Both the position numbers and the translations under genes were made by a program. The notes below the pieces were generated by a model. The model was not told where the DNA came from, did no database searches, and worked only from the letters and a program-made list of their open reading frames with translations. This document shows positions 1-9,789 of a stretch of DNA of 64,000 bases, piece by piece. The stretch lies in the NCBI RefSeq assembly GCF_000177535.2, contig NC_015673.1:2356001-2420000 (forward strand), in the 5' to 3' direction. Numbering within the stretch: the stretch's first letter is position 1; each line of letters opens with the position of its first letter. The stretch is from Corynebacterium resistens DSM 45100 (GTDB lineage: Bacteria; Actinomycetota; Actinomycetes; Mycobacteriales; Mycobacteriaceae).

Positions 1-1323
1 GAAGAAATCCCCGAGGATCTCTCCTTTGATGTAAAGATTCGCTACGCCGGCAATCCCCGCCCGCTGCGTTCGCAATGGGGCGAGGTGGGTTGGGAGGAAA
101 CCAATAATGGCGCCTTGGTAGCTGGCCAGCCTAATGGCGCACCCAGTTGGTTCCCGTGTGATGACACCCCGGATGAGAAAGCAACGTACCGTATTGCTTT
201 CACCACGAATAAGGACATAACCGCGGTAGCCACAGGTACCCAGGTTGAGGTCGCACATCGGGGCGCATGGACAACCCGTGTGTTCGAGGTGAACTACCCC
301 ATGGCTACATATTTAGCCGCGGTGTATGTGGGGCCATACCAGCAATCGGACCTACCCGCCGCTCAAGTGGGGCGTAAAACGGTACCGGTCAATGCTTGGC
401 TGCCTTACGGGGATCATCAATCGCGGCTCGTCCGCGAGCGCTTCTCCCATGATTTCGCTGATCAGACAGCCATGATCGAAGCCTATAGTGACATGTTCGG
501 CCCCTACCCATTCCCGGAATACGGTGTGGTGATCACGGACGAAGTCATGGAGATTCCACTAGAGGCTCAAGCCATGAGCATGTTTGGCAAGAACCATGCC
601 AATGGCAAAAAGACTTGGGAACGCCTCATCGCCCACGAGCTTTCCCATCAATGGTTCGGCAACTCTGTCGGCCTCGTGGAGTGGCGCGACATCTGGCTGA
701 ATGAGGGATTCGCCTGCTACGCGGAATGGCTATGGTTCGAACGCTCCCAGAACATCCCGGCGGAGAAGCACGCCCGTTTCCATTACCACCACCTGGCGAA
801 TAAGCCACAGGATTTGCGGCTCATCGATCCCGGCGCGTCGGACATGTTCGATGATCGCGTTTACAAGCGCGGTGCCCTCACTGTCCACGCCTTGCGCGTG
901 TTGTTGGGCGATGAGGATTTCTTCGCGCTACTGCGCCGCTGGACGTCAGAACACCGCTTCGGGCTCGTGGAAACTCGCGATCTGGAAAACCTCGTCCACG
1001 ATCAGATCCAGCACCGCAAGGACATCACCCCCGCTGATGTCTCTGCCCTCTTTGATGCTTGGCTGCGGCACCCCGAGTTGCCGAACTTCCCGGCCACTCC
1101 GTCGTCGCCATATTTCGGTACGACGCCCACGAGTTCCCTCACCGAGGATCTCACCGGGCTTCCCGCAGCTGACTTGGACACGGAGGTCGATGCAGGTGGC
1201 CCAGCTCGCGCTGCGACTCAAGCAGCCGCCCAAGCTAAGGAGGCCGCTGCCCAAGCGGGCCAGGTTGTCAGCAATGCTGCAAAAGACGTGCTCAGTGCAG
1301 CTAAGAATGCCTTGGGCAATTGA
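1..1323 (+). CDS. M1 family zinc aminopeptidase, C-terminal part (5' end outside window)
   Basis: The frame is open from base 1, so the start lies upstream of the window; 440 residues are visible. The zinc-binding HELSHQWFGN motif (HEXXH) is encoded near nt 633-660 and the third ligand lies in NEGFACYAEW near nt 700. The sequence before it (WGEVGWEE, then QPNGAPSWFPCDD) is typical of the N-terminal beta domain of actinobacterial M1 peptidases. The family removes N-terminal residues from peptides, usually in the cytoplasm. The last 60 or so residues are rich in Ala, Gln and Lys and look like a low-complexity tail. The next gene starts 21 bases downstream on the same strand. Confidence 0.9.
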   Translation, partial: EEIPEDLSFDVKIRYAGNPRPLRSQWGEVGWEETNNGALVAGQPNGAPSWFPCDDTPDEKATYRIAFTTNKDITAVATGTQVEVAHRGAWTTRVFEVNYPMATYLAAVYVGPYQQSDLPAAQVGRKTVPVNAWLPYGDHQSRLVRERFSHDFADQTAMIEAYSDMFGPYPFPEYGVVITDEVMEIPLEAQAMSMFGKNHANGKKTWERLIAHELSHQWFGNSVGLVEWRDIWLNEGFACYAEWLWFERSQNIPAEKHARFHYHHLANKPQDLRLIDPGASDMFDDRVYKRGALTVHALRVLLGDEDFFALLRRWTSEHRFGLVETRDLENLVHDQIQHRKDITPADVSALFDAWLRHPELPNFPATPSSPYFGTTPTSSLTEDLTGLPAADLDTEVDAGGPARAATQAAAQAKEAAAQAGQVVSNAAKDVLSAAKNALGN

Positions 1324-1344
1324 GAAAGGCTGGGCGGATCCCCT

Positions 1345-2610
1345 ATGCGCGCTATGAGCCTAGCCACCGTGTTAGTGGCAGCATCCGGATACCTCATCCT
1401 CATCGTGGCGGCGCATGCATTGGGCAAAGCCAACTACGAGATCTTCCTCGTGTATTGGGGATTCTTCTTCGCCCTCACTGGTTTCCTCGACGGCTTAATG
1501 CAGGAAACTACGCGCGCGGTCACTGCTCGTCGCAATGTTGAGGAGGCAAATGCTCACCGGGAATCCGGGGCACCCCACACTCGCCCGATTCGCGCCGCCG
1601 CTTTAATTGCAGTGATCTTCGCGGCTTTCATTGCACTCACTAGCCCGCTGTACATCGGCAAGATGGCCCCGGATACTCCGGTTCTCGGCGCCACCCTACT
1701 CGCGGTGGGGCTCGCGAGTTACGCCTTCCAAGCGTTATTGTGCGGACTACTCTCCGCTGCTCTGGCGTGGAACCGCTTTGCGCTCTTGATCACGATTGAC
1801 TCGGTCTCCCGCCTAGTTCTGGCGCTAGTGGCCTTAGCTTTGGGGTGGCACACCATCGCCTTCCTGCTGGTCACAGTGTTAGGCGCGATAACTTGGCTGG
1901 GGTTCGTCCTACTGTCTGCTGAATGCCGAGCACTGTTGTCCGAACGGGCCGATGCCAATCAGCGCACGTTCCTACACCGTACCGTCAAGGCCATGATCGC
2001 CAGTGGTGCGAATGCCGTAGTCATCACGGGATTCCCAGTATTGCTGAAATTCACCACGGATTCTTCGACCGCGCAGGGTGCACTTGCTGCCACCATCACC
2101 GCAGTCACGATTACCCGAGCACCGATTCTGGTTCCACTACAGCGATTCCAACCAGCACTCATCGTGCACTTCACGAAGGCAGGCAAGAAAGTTCTGTCGG
2201 CTGCGCTGCTTCCAATTGCAGCGGTCGCTGCGATCGCGGTGCTCGGTGGGATAGCTGCATTCCTCATCGGGCGCCCCCTATTGGGGCTCTTCTTCACGGA
2301 TGATCTGCTGGTTACTCCTTTGTGGCTTGGTCTCTTCACTCTCGTATCGGGCGCAACCGCGATCCTCATGATCACGGGTAGCGCCGCTTTGGCCGCCGAA
2401 CGGCATACGCTGTATTCGGTTGGATGGGTTATCGCTACCCTCGTGGCCATCGGCGCTCTCTTTATCGATGCCTCCCCCGAAGTCCGTGCCATGGTCGCAT
2501 TGGGAGTGGGCCCAGTCATCGGTGCCGTTACCCATCTAACTATTCTCACTGTTTCGCATCGTCAATCGAGCCGTGCCGGCAACTCCATTCAAGGACATAC
2601 CCATGCCTAA
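1345..2610 (+). CDS. Polytopic membrane protein, probable polysaccharide/lipid flippase (Wzx/MATE-like)
   Basis: This 421-residue protein is almost entirely hydrophobic, with about 12 predicted membrane segments and short charged loops, as in oligosaccharide flippases of the MOP superfamily. Its last codons overlap the start of a family 2 glycosyltransferase, and a second glycosyltransferase and a DUF2304 protein follow, so a role in moving a lipid-linked glycan across the membrane is inferred from context. A second in-frame ATG is three codons downstream. No catalytic motif is expected for this class, so the substrate cannot be read from the sequence. Confidence 0.7.
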   Translation: MRAMSLATVLVAASGYLILIVAAHALGKANYEIFLVYWGFFFALTGFLDGLMQETTRAVTARRNVEEANAHRESGAPHTRPIRAAALIAVIFAAFIALTSPLYIGKMAPDTPVLGATLLAVGLASYAFQALLCGLLSAALAWNRFALLITIDSVSRLVLALVALALGWHTIAFLLVTVLGAITWLGFVLLSAECRALLSERADANQRTFLHRTVKAMIASGANAVVITGFPVLLKFTTDSSTAQGALAATITAVTITRAPILVPLQRFQPALIVHFTKAGKKVLSAALLPIAAVAAIAVLGGIAAFLIGRPLLGLFFTDDLLVTPLWLGLFTLVSGATAILMITGSAALAAERHTLYSVGWVIATLVAIGALFIDASPEVRAMVALGVGPVIGAVTHLTILTVSHRQSSRAGNSIQGHTHA

Positions 2611-3556
2611 TCGCCCCAACTCCACAGAAGAATCCCGAACCTTCGTTCCGCCAGCGGCCGAAACACCGAAGCCATGCCCTGTTTCGGTCCTCATTTCGGT
2701 CTACCATCGCATCGACCCACGCGACCTCACCTGGGCTCTGGCTAGTCTGCACCAACAGTCCATGCCCGCCGAGGAGGTAGTGATTGTTCTAGACGGCCCC
2801 GTCGGCAGCCAACTACGTGGCGTCGTCGAAAAATTCGAAGAAGCCTACCCCTACACAACCAAGGTTGTAGAGCTAGAGCGCAACGTCGGAACAGCCGGGG
2901 CCCTCAACGCAGGTTTGGAGCACTGCTCGCACGGCTTAAACGCTAGGCTCGACGCCGACGACATCGCCAAACCCGATCGCTTGCACGCGCAAGTAGAGTT
3001 CATGAACGCGCATCCGAAGGTGGCTGTGTTGGGCAGCGCGCTGGAAGAGTTTCGCTCCGAGGAGCTAGCTACCCATGAGGTGCAGATCGGTGATATGAAC
3101 GCCGACTTGGGGACGATGAAGCAGCTCAGTACGAAAATCCGCAAGCTTCCGGAGCAGCATTCAAAGATCGTGCGTACCGCGAAGATCAACTCTCCGGTGA
3201 ATCACCCCTCGGCGATGTTGCGTACGGATGTGCTTCGGGAAGTGGGCGGCTACCACCACGTGCATTTTATGGAAGATTATGACCTGTGGGCGCGAGTCAT
3301 TCAGGCTGGCTACCAACTACACAATGATCCACGAGCGCTAACCTGGTTCCGCACTTCGGAGGCAATGTTCGCCCGCCGTAGTGGCAAAGAGATGTGGCGC
3401 GCTGAAATTCAGATGCAACGCAATCTTGTTCAATACGGGTTGATTGGGGTTCCGCGCGCTATTGTAAATTTCGTTATGCGCAGTGCGTTCCGAGCCCTCC
3501 CAACGCCTCTGTTGGCGAAAACTTACAAGATCATTTTCCAACGACCCGCACGTTAG
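2603..3556 (+). CDS. Glycosyltransferase family 2
   Basis: A GT-A fold transferase of 317 residues. SVLISVYHRIDP opens the nucleotide-sugar-binding domain after a polar N-terminal stretch of about 35 residues, GTAGALNAGL follows, and the metal-binding DXD-type motif is in ARLDADDIAKPDRL. I chose the ATG at 2603 because AAGGAC sits about 7 bases upstream; an in-frame GTG at 2573 would lie inside the flippase gene. With this start the gene overlaps the flippase by 8 bases, so translation is probably coupled. It probably adds a sugar to an envelope glycan; donor and acceptor are unknown. Confidence 0.85.
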   Translation: MPNRPNSTEESRTFVPPAAETPKPCPVSVLISVYHRIDPRDLTWALASLHQQSMPAEEVVIVLDGPVGSQLRGVVEKFEEAYPYTTKVVELERNVGTAGALNAGLEHCSHGLNARLDADDIAKPDRLHAQVEFMNAHPKVAVLGSALEEFRSEELATHEVQIGDMNADLGTMKQLSTKIRKLPEQHSKIVRTAKINSPVNHPSAMLRTDVLREVGGYHHVHFMEDYDLWARVIQAGYQLHNDPRALTWFRTSEAMFARRSGKEMWRAEIQMQRNLVQYGLIGVPRAIVNFVMRSAFRALPTPLLAKTYKIIFQRPAR

Positions 3557-3609
3557 CCTATCCTTTGGGCCGCGATGCACTCCGAACGAAAACCCACGAA
3601 AAGGTAGTT

Positions 3610-4323
3610 ATGAATCGACCTTCCCCAACACCGGGTGGCGATAACCGCGATGTGTGGCTGGTCATACCCTGTTACAACGAAGGGGCTGTCATTGGCGAAG
3701 TAATCGCTAATGCACGGCAAACCTTCCCCAACATTGTGGCGGTCAATGACGGATCGGCCGACAATTCCGCTGAAGCAATCCACGCAGCTGGCGCACACCT
3801 TGTCAATCACCCGGTGAATCTGGGCCAAGGAGCAGCCTTGCAAACCGGCATTGAGTACGCCCGGAAGCAGCCGGGCGCGCAGTACTTTGTCACTTTTGAC
3901 GCCGACGGGCAGCACCAAGTAAAAGATGTACTTCGCATGCTGGACCGTCTGCGGGCAGAACCCGTGGATATCATCACCGGCACCCGTTTCGGTGGCCAGG
4001 ACAATACCCAAGTGCCGTGGTTGAAACGCATGGTTCTCAAAACGGTGGTGCTCCTATCGCCCACCACCCGCAAGCTGGGGCTTTCTGATGCCCACAATGG
4101 CTTGCGCGTATTTAACAAAACTGTCGCGGATCAGATGAATCTGCGTATGAACGGCATGAGTCACGCGAGCGAGATTGTGCAGCTCATGGTCAGAAACAAT
4201 TGGAGGGTTAGCGAAGAACCCGTGGACATCCTTTACACGGAGTACTCGATGTCCAAGGGTCAGAGCTTGCTCAACGGTGTCAATATTCTGGCTGACGGAT
4301 TTATCGCAAGGAAGCTGCCATGA
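3610..4323 (+). CDS. Glycosyltransferase family 2, polyprenyl-phosphate sugar transferase type
   Basis: A 237-residue GT2 protein resembling dolichyl/polyprenyl-phosphate mannosyl- or glucosyltransferases: VIPCYNEGAVIGEVI at the N terminus, VNDGSADNS, and FDADGQHQ carrying the catalytic DXD. It lacks the C-terminal membrane helices found in some relatives. ATG 3610 has AAGG 6 bases upstream; an upstream in-frame TTG (3565) is less likely. The stop overlaps the next start by 4 bases (ATGA). That neighbour is a DUF2304 protein, a common partner of this GT2 type, so the two probably work together at the membrane. Confidence 0.85.
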   Translation: MNRPSPTPGGDNRDVWLVIPCYNEGAVIGEVIANARQTFPNIVAVNDGSADNSAEAIHAAGAHLVNHPVNLGQGAALQTGIEYARKQPGAQYFVTFDADGQHQVKDVLRMLDRLRAEPVDIITGTRFGGQDNTQVPWLKRMVLKTVVLLSPTTRKLGLSDAHNGLRVFNKTVADQMNLRMNGMSHASEIVQLMVRNNWRVSEEPVDILYTEYSMSKGQSLLNGVNILADGFIARKLP

Positions 4324-4685
4324 TCGAGACGTTATTAATTCAAATTTTCCTACTGCTCGCGGTCATCGGACTCGCACTCTATTTCCTGTCTAACCGTCGG
4401 AAGGCCCGGGCAAAGGCCGGTGTAAAAATCGGCTTCATCATTTTTGTATTTGCCACTGTATGGGCGGTGTTGCGCCCCGACGACCTCACTGTGGTCGCCC
4501 AATGGGTGGGAGTGTCCCGCGGCACCGATCTGTTGCTGTATCTGCTGGTAGTGGCCTTCATGTTCACCACCATGTCCACCTATATTCGTTTCCGCGAACA
4601 GGAACTGCGCTACGCTCGCTTGGCACGTGCTGTGGCACTACAAAATGCGGTGCCACCGAAAGAGGATGAAAACGAATCCGATTGA
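4320..4685 (+). CDS. DUF2304 family small membrane protein
   Basis: A 121-residue protein with three hydrophobic segments (about residues 2-22, 36-52 and 70-87) and a charged C terminus containing the RFREQELRYARLAR amphipathic stretch typical of DUF2304. Members are usually encoded directly after a polyprenyl-phosphate glycosyltransferase, as here with an ATGA overlap, and probably anchor or assist it. No catalytic residues are recognisable. The stop is 2 bases from the end of the convergent MFS gene. Confidence 0.8.
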   Translation: MIETLLIQIFLLLAVIGLALYFLSNRRKARAKAGVKIGFIIFVFATVWAVLRPDDLTVVAQWVGVSRGTDLLLYLLVVAFMFTTMSTYIRFREQELRYARLARAVALQNAVPPKEDENESD

Positions 4686-4687
4686 AG

Positions 4688-5917
4688 CTAGGCTTCAGTT
4701 TTCTCGGCTTCGGGACGGAAACGATTTCCCACGATCGTGACTAGAACTAAGCTCAGCACGGCGATAACCACGCCCACGCCGAGCATGAGTTCGTAAGTGA
4801 ACCACTCGCTCATCTTGGACAAAATCATGGGGAAAAAGAATCCCAAGTACGTCACTGCGTAGAAAATCGCGGTGAGGCCACCCAAATCATCGGGGCCAGC
4901 GAGCTGCTGAACTTCAGTCAAACCAGTAATCATGCACACGCCGTAGGCAGTGCCCAAGATGATTGCCGCGATAGCAGCTCCGACGAGTGAGCGCTCGTGT
5001 GCCGTCCATACTGCCAGGAGCATTCCAGCAATGATGAGCCCCAATCCCAATTGCTGGCCCCGTGTTCCGCCATGTCGCAGGTAGGTATCGCTTATTTGTT
5101 GCACGCCAAAGCCGAAGGTCAAGGCCACCATGGTGATGACAGCAGAGAATGCGATGGGGATTGACACTTTGTCCTGTGTCAGCGATGGAAGGATCGCGTA
5201 GGCCACGCCTGCACAACCGAATACCCACGGTGCAATCGGTAGCACTGCCAACAAGAAGCGTGGGTGCAGGGCAACTGGAGTAGCGATATCGGACCAGAAG
5301 CTGCCTTTCACGTTGAGGTGGGCACTCTGCCTAGTCTCGGGGACCGTCAACAGACCGGCCATGCTGACGACCGAAAGCAGAATGTGAATCAAGTACGGTG
5401 TCTGCCCTGGGGCAGGCCCCCACTCCGCCAGACAGCCAGCGAGCAAAGCGCCCAAGCCAAATCCCGCGGTTAAGGACATCGTGGCACGTCGAGCACCCGC
5501 CCCGGGTTTCGCAGAAGGATCGAATGAAGGAGTGGAAAGCTCTTTAATCCACGATCCGCCCGCTGTCATCGCCATACCGATGGAAATTCCCGAAAGAACG
5601 CGCCCGACGAAGATGAGTGGTGAATTCGTTTCCCCCGCTGCGATGAGCGCGCTGCCCACCAACGCCACGGCGGGCGCGGGAAGCATCACAGTACGTCGGC
5701 CGTATCTATCGGATAGCGGTCCCGAAATAAGCAAACTGATCGCGATACCTGCGGCGTAACTTGCCAGCAGAGCGTCCACAAACACATCACCGAACACTCT
5801 TTCACCGCGATAGAACACCATCATCGGGGTGAATTCATTACCGCCCCACGCTGCAGCGAATACAGCGAAGGCGATGAACTTCCAATAATTGCGTGCGGAC
5901 GAGCGTGGTGAAGACAT
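4688..5917 (-). CDS. MFS transporter
   Basis: A major facilitator protein of 409 residues with 12 predicted membrane segments and the loop 2-3 signature GPLSDRYGRRTV (family A motif G-X3-D-R/K-X-G-R). FNPMM-like or drug-specific signatures are not evident, so the substrate is unknown. I chose ATG 5917 (MSSPRSSARN) because a TAGAAT box at 5925-5930 lies exactly 7 bases upstream, which fits a leaderless transcript; an in-frame start 23 codons further upstream would include that promoter. The gene converges on the glycosyltransferase cluster. Confidence 0.85.
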   Translation of the reverse strand: MSSPRSSARNYWKFIAFAVFAAAWGGNEFTPMMVFYRGERVFGDVFVDALLASYAAGIAISLLISGPLSDRYGRRTVMLPAPAVALVGSALIAAGETNSPLIFVGRVLSGISIGMAMTAGGSWIKELSTPSFDPSAKPGAGARRATMSLTAGFGLGALLAGCLAEWGPAPGQTPYLIHILLSVVSMAGLLTVPETRQSAHLNVKGSFWSDIATPVALHPRFLLAVLPIAPWVFGCAGVAYAILPSLTQDKVSIPIAFSAVITMVALTFGFGVQQISDTYLRHGGTRGQQLGLGLIIAGMLLAVWTAHERSLVGAAIAAIILGTAYGVCMITGLTEVQQLAGPDDLGGLTAIFYAVTYLGFFFPMILSKMSEWFTYELMLGVGVVIAVLSLVLVTIVGNRFRPEAEKTEA

Positions 5918-6062
5918 AGCAATAATTCTAGGACCTATGCTTTTCGTGCACGGTGTTGACCCCGAAAAACCGCTTTTGAGCTGCAAAGCAGCTAAGCGTC
6001 AAAGCGGCGTCGGCATAAAGAAAACGCCCGCGCATGCGAAGCCCCACTTGTAAAGTAGGGCT

Positions 6063-8258
6063 ATGTCACAACCACGTGAACCACAGAATTCCCACCTCAC
6101 CGATCCCAGCATCGCCGATGAGGAGAACATCACCACCGCCCAAACAGAGGGGGCTCCCACGAATGTAACGGATGCCACCTCTTCGACAGAGAAGAAGGCC
6201 AAGAAGCAGGATATCCGCCGTTCTAAGGCTGCCCCTGCGACACTCAACGCTGATCCCAGTGCCAGCGTTCAAAAGCACGTTGCTAGGGAACTTAAGAAAA
6301 TCCTCGACGGCAGTTTCCCCGAAGCACGCGCCCGCATCCGCAAAGACGTGCTATCCAACCCAGATTCTTTGCCGGTGTACGACCAAGATTTGGAAGGAAG
6401 TCGCGCGCATACTACCGACCAACTGCAGATGGTTCTGGAATCGGGGCTGCCCTATGGGGCTTTCCGGAAGGATCAGGGTGGAACAGGTGAAACCGGTCAG
6501 ACATTGACCTCCATTGAAATGCTCGGTCACATTGATCTTTCTCTCATGGTGAAGTCAGGCGTGCAGTGGGGGCTGTTCGGCGGTGCTGTGGGAAACCTTG
6601 GCACTGAGCGCCACTCGGAGCTCGTGAAAGACCTGATCGAGCTACGTGCACTGGGATGTTTCGCGATGACCGAGCGCGGCCATGGTTCCGATGTGCAGTC
6701 GCTGGAAACGACGGCGACCTACGATCCGGAAACCCAAGAGTTCATCATCAACTCCCCCACCGCCTCCGCTGAAAAGTGGTTCATCGGCAATGCAGCTCGC
6801 GATGGCCGTTTCGCTGCTGTTTTCTGCCAGCTCTACACCCCTGGCGTGGAGGAATCCCACGGCGTGCACTGCATTGTCGCCCGCATCCGCGAAGACGATG
6901 GTTCGGCTATCCCAGGTGTGCGCCTTGGCGATCACGGCTACAAGGGCGGCTTGAAGGGCGTGGATAACGGCACCTTGAGCTTTGAAAACTACCGAGTGCC
7001 GAGGGAAAACTTGCTGAACCGCTTTGCGGATGTTGATGCGGAAGGCAATTACTCCTCGCCCATCGAGAATCCGAATCGTCGCTTTTTTACGATGCTGGGA
7101 GCACTCGTCCGTGGGCGCGTGACCGTGGGTGCCGCCGCTGGCGCTGCCGCGCGCACCGCGCTGGGCATCGGGGTGAATTACGCGAATATCCGTCGCCAAT
7201 TCGCGGCCGATGATTCCCTGCCGGAAAAGCGGTTGATTGAGCACCGTCAGCATCGGCTGCGCCTAGTCCCACGCATTGCCCGTGCTTATGCGCTACAGCT
7301 TGCCACCAACAACCTGATCTCGCGCGTACACGACCTAGATCAGCTGGGACTCGACCCCACGAACATGACCAAGGAGCAGCAATCCGATCAACGTGAGGTC
7401 GAAGCTCACGCCGCTGCGCTTAAGGCCGCGAACACCGCTCATGCCACCGATACCATCCAAGAGATGCGCGAAGCCTGCGGTGGCGCCGGCTATATGGCGG
7501 AGAACTTGTTAACCACACTCAAGGCAGATTCCGATGTGTTCACCACCTTTGAAGGTGACAACGTGGTCATGCTGCAACTGGCGGCAAAGGAGCTGATGAC
7601 TGGCTTCGCCCGCGAGGTCGGCTCCCTTCGCCCAATGGAAATGGTGCGCTTCGGCTTGGACAATTTCAGCACCCTGTTGCGCCGCCGTACGGCTGCGGAT
7701 GCCCTGATCCAGAATCTCGTCGATACATTCTCTGATAGCGACGAAACCAGCTTGTTCGACCCAAGTTTCCAGGTCAAGCTGATCGAGGAACGGGAGAATC
7801 GCTTGATGGTTTCTTTGGCTCGACGCCTACGTCCTGCCAAGAAGATGGACATCGAGGAAGCCGCCGAGGTTGTCGACAACGCCCAAGATCACCTGATCTC
7901 GGTGGCGTGGGCACATATCGACCGGATTCTGTTTGAGGCGTTGTTAGAAGCTGAGTCCGAGGTCGAATCAGAGGATGCTCGCCGAGTATTCGAGCAGGTG
8001 CGCCACGTGTTCTTCCTAGACATGATTAAGACCAACGCGGCGTGGTACCTAGAGCAGAATCTACTGACGGGCACTCGCACGAAGGCGGCTCGCGCTGCTC
8101 TGAACGATCTGGTGGATTCGCTGGGCCCATGGTCCAAACCATTGGTGGATGCCTTTGGTATCCCGGACAGCATCTTGAATGTCACCCTCATGCAGGATCC
8201 GGCGAGCCTCACCCCGAAGTACGAATCGAGCCCGGCCGCCGGCCAAAGCGACAACTAG
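6063..8258 (+). CDS. Acyl-CoA dehydrogenase / acyl-CoA oxidase-like flavoprotein, long form
   Basis: A 731-residue flavoenzyme. The central region follows peroxisomal acyl-CoA oxidase pattern more closely than short acyl-CoA dehydrogenases: MTERGHGSDVQSLETTATYD, AEKWFIGNAARDG, then ACGGAGYM and FEGDNVVMLQLAAKEL in the C-terminal domain. It should oxidise acyl-CoA to trans-2-enoyl-CoA with FAD in beta-oxidation. The first 75 residues are polar and Thr/Ala/Lys-rich and lie outside the conserved fold. TAAAGT at 6051-6056 is 6 bases before the ATG, consistent with leaderless expression. Whether O2 or an electron-transfer flavoprotein is the acceptor cannot be read from sequence. Confidence 0.85.
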   Translation: MSQPREPQNSHLTDPSIADEENITTAQTEGAPTNVTDATSSTEKKAKKQDIRRSKAAPATLNADPSASVQKHVARELKKILDGSFPEARARIRKDVLSNPDSLPVYDQDLEGSRAHTTDQLQMVLESGLPYGAFRKDQGGTGETGQTLTSIEMLGHIDLSLMVKSGVQWGLFGGAVGNLGTERHSELVKDLIELRALGCFAMTERGHGSDVQSLETTATYDPETQEFIINSPTASAEKWFIGNAARDGRFAAVFCQLYTPGVEESHGVHCIVARIREDDGSAIPGVRLGDHGYKGGLKGVDNGTLSFENYRVPRENLLNRFADVDAEGNYSSPIENPNRRFFTMLGALVRGRVTVGAAAGAAARTALGIGVNYANIRRQFAADDSLPEKRLIEHRQHRLRLVPRIARAYALQLATNNLISRVHDLDQLGLDPTNMTKEQQSDQREVEAHAAALKAANTAHATDTIQEMREACGGAGYMAENLLTTLKADSDVFTTFEGDNVVMLQLAAKELMTGFAREVGSLRPMEMVRFGLDNFSTLLRRRTAADALIQNLVDTFSDSDETSLFDPSFQVKLIEERENRLMVSLARRLRPAKKMDIEEAAEVVDNAQDHLISVAWAHIDRILFEALLEAESEVESEDARRVFEQVRHVFFLDMIKTNAAWYLEQNLLTGTRTKAARAALNDLVDSLGPWSKPLVDAFGIPDSILNVTLMQDPASLTPKYESSPAAGQSDN

Positions 8259-8295
8259 CCCTCCGGCTGTCTCAGTGCCAGCTAGACTATCGGGT

Positions 8296-8607
8296 ATGAA
8301 CCCCATCATCGCCCGCGTGAAGAACTCCGCCCTGACCTTTCCGCAGGTTCACGCTCCTGGGTTGGCCGGGGCGTTAGTTCGTTCCCTCACCGGTGGTAGT
8401 GGCAAGTCAGGCTCTTCTGCAGCTTCTTTTCATTCCGACGCCGCCTACCGCAGCCCCGCACTCAGCATCGGTGAACCGGGTGAACGCTACGCGCCGCAGT
8501 ACCCGAAAGACGGGCGCGTGGATGGCATCCGTGCAGCTCAGGCTGCAGCTGCTCGGCCCGCTCCAGCTCAAAAGCTGGAGCGCAATATCGTCGACGTGGA
8601 AAGCTAG
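8296..8607 (+). CDS. Small hypothetical protein
   Basis: A 103-residue protein that I do not recognise. It begins MNPIIARVKNSALTFPQ, has a Gly/Ser-rich stretch near residues 33-45 and an Ala-rich stretch near 78-92, and shows no membrane segment or catalytic motif. The start is supported by a TAGACT box (8283-8288) exactly 7 bases before the ATG, the leaderless spacing seen at many genes here. It lies between the acyl-CoA oxidase-like gene and a convergent lipid kinase. Codon use looks like that of the neighbours. Confidence 0.6.
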   Translation: MNPIIARVKNSALTFPQVHAPGLAGALVRSLTGGSGKSGSSAASFHSDAAYRSPALSIGEPGERYAPQYPKDGRVDGIRAAQAAAARPAPAQKLERNIVDVES

Positions 8608-8676
8608 ACCCCTACTGCAGGCTCGTGAGGTGGGGATGAACGGGGTTGGCGTCGGTTTAAAAAGATCCCCAAGCCA

Positions 8677-8702
8677 CGCCCCGCCATGACGACGACGGGG
8701 CG
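8677..8702 (-). terminator. Possible terminator between convergent genes
   Basis: A 7-bp GC stem (CGCCCCG / CGGGGCG) with a 12-base loop lies between the small hypothetical gene and the lipid kinase. On the minus strand a short T run (ATCTTTTTAAA) follows only about 15 bases after the stem, so the intrinsic terminator is imperfect. Confidence 0.35.
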
Positions 8703-8709
8703 CAGGCGC

Positions 8710-9756
8710 CTACGGACGGGGGACTAGGAACTTGCCGGCGCCTGGGATGGCCTCGACTTCCATGGGCAGAGGTGCAAATTTATCTCCGTCGGCGTAGCCG
8801 TTGATGTTCGGCATCGTGATGCGAGCACGCTTCGTGCGGTACATATCTAGGCCTTCTTCACCGCGAATGTCGCCCGTGAAAATCTTGCGGAATTTCAGGG
8901 CGGCCTTGGTGCGCGAAAGGCGCCCCATCACTGTGATATCGAGAAGCCCATCGTGGTGGTCTGCATCCGGGCAAATGTACATGCCACCACCGTAGGAGCG
9001 GGTCACTCCCATAGCGCACAGTGTGGCTTGGGTTGTGATCACGCGCTGCGATTCTTCGCCCGCATCCAACACCAGCGTGGTGGGGATGGAGTGGAAGTTC
9101 AGGAATTCCAGCACGATCGCGAGGTTGTAGCGGTTGCGCCCCTTCGGCCACGTGATCTGATTCGTGCGGTCGGAAACAAGGGAATCGAAACCTGCGCAAG
9201 CGATAGTTCCGAACCAATACGTACTGAGCGGATCACCGAGCTCACGCTGCGTGATATCGGTGCTATGCGGGTAGGAACGCATGATTCCCAAGTCTGAGGT
9301 GGTCCAAAATCCGTCCGCGATAACTTCGGCGGCATTTACTGGATCAGTGGGAATACTGTATTCACGTGCGTGGTCGTTGCCCGTGCCTGCGGGAATGATG
9401 CCCAGGGGTTTGCCCGATTGAGCTTGCTCCTGCAGCGCGAGGGCGATGAGACCATCGCCACCTGCGACAACAAGCGCATCAATCCGTTCATCAGCGACCA
9501 TGGCGGCAGCTAGCTCGCGGGAAGACTCTGGACTGGAGCCTTGGATTGAAACCACATCAACACCCAATTGATTTAGTCGCTGTTTCGCCTTTTGTGCTGC
9601 ATTGCTCGCGCTGCCCTTGCCTGCTGCGGGGTTGGTCAGCAATGCAACGCGCTTGATTTTGGCAGTGCCGACCTCGAAGGCCCCGTGGGAGTGATGAATC
9701 GTGGACAAGTTGTGCTCGTTTCTTATTGCAATTCCATTGAGAAACACGAAATGCAT
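8710..9756 (-). CDS. Diacylglycerol kinase family lipid kinase
   Basis: A 348-residue protein of the DagK/YegS/sphingosine kinase family. NPAAGKGSA begins the ATP-binding lobe, followed by VVAGGDGLIALALQE (GGDG motif) and GIIPAGTGND, both diagnostic of the family. It should phosphorylate a lipid such as diacylglycerol at the membrane. Roughly 30 residues precede the conserved fold, so a later start is possible; no strong ribosome binding site decides it. It is 33 bases downstream of an ATPase gene on the same strand. Confidence 0.85.
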   Translation of the reverse strand: MHFVFLNGIAIRNEHNLSTIHHSHGAFEVGTAKIKRVALLTNPAAGKGSASNAAQKAKQRLNQLGVDVVSIQGSSPESSRELAAAMVADERIDALVVAGGDGLIALALQEQAQSGKPLGIIPAGTGNDHAREYSIPTDPVNAAEVIADGFWTTSDLGIMRSYPHSTDITQRELGDPLSTYWFGTIACAGFDSLVSDRTNQITWPKGRNRYNLAIVLEFLNFHSIPTTLVLDAGEESQRVITTQATLCAMGVTRSYGGGMYICPDADHHDGLLDITVMGRLSRTKAALKFRKIFTGDIRGEEGLDMYRTKRARITMPNINGYADGDKFAPLPMEVEAIPGAGKFLVPRP

Positions 9757-9789
9757 TTGCCGAAGTAAATCATTTCCATTGCGGAATCT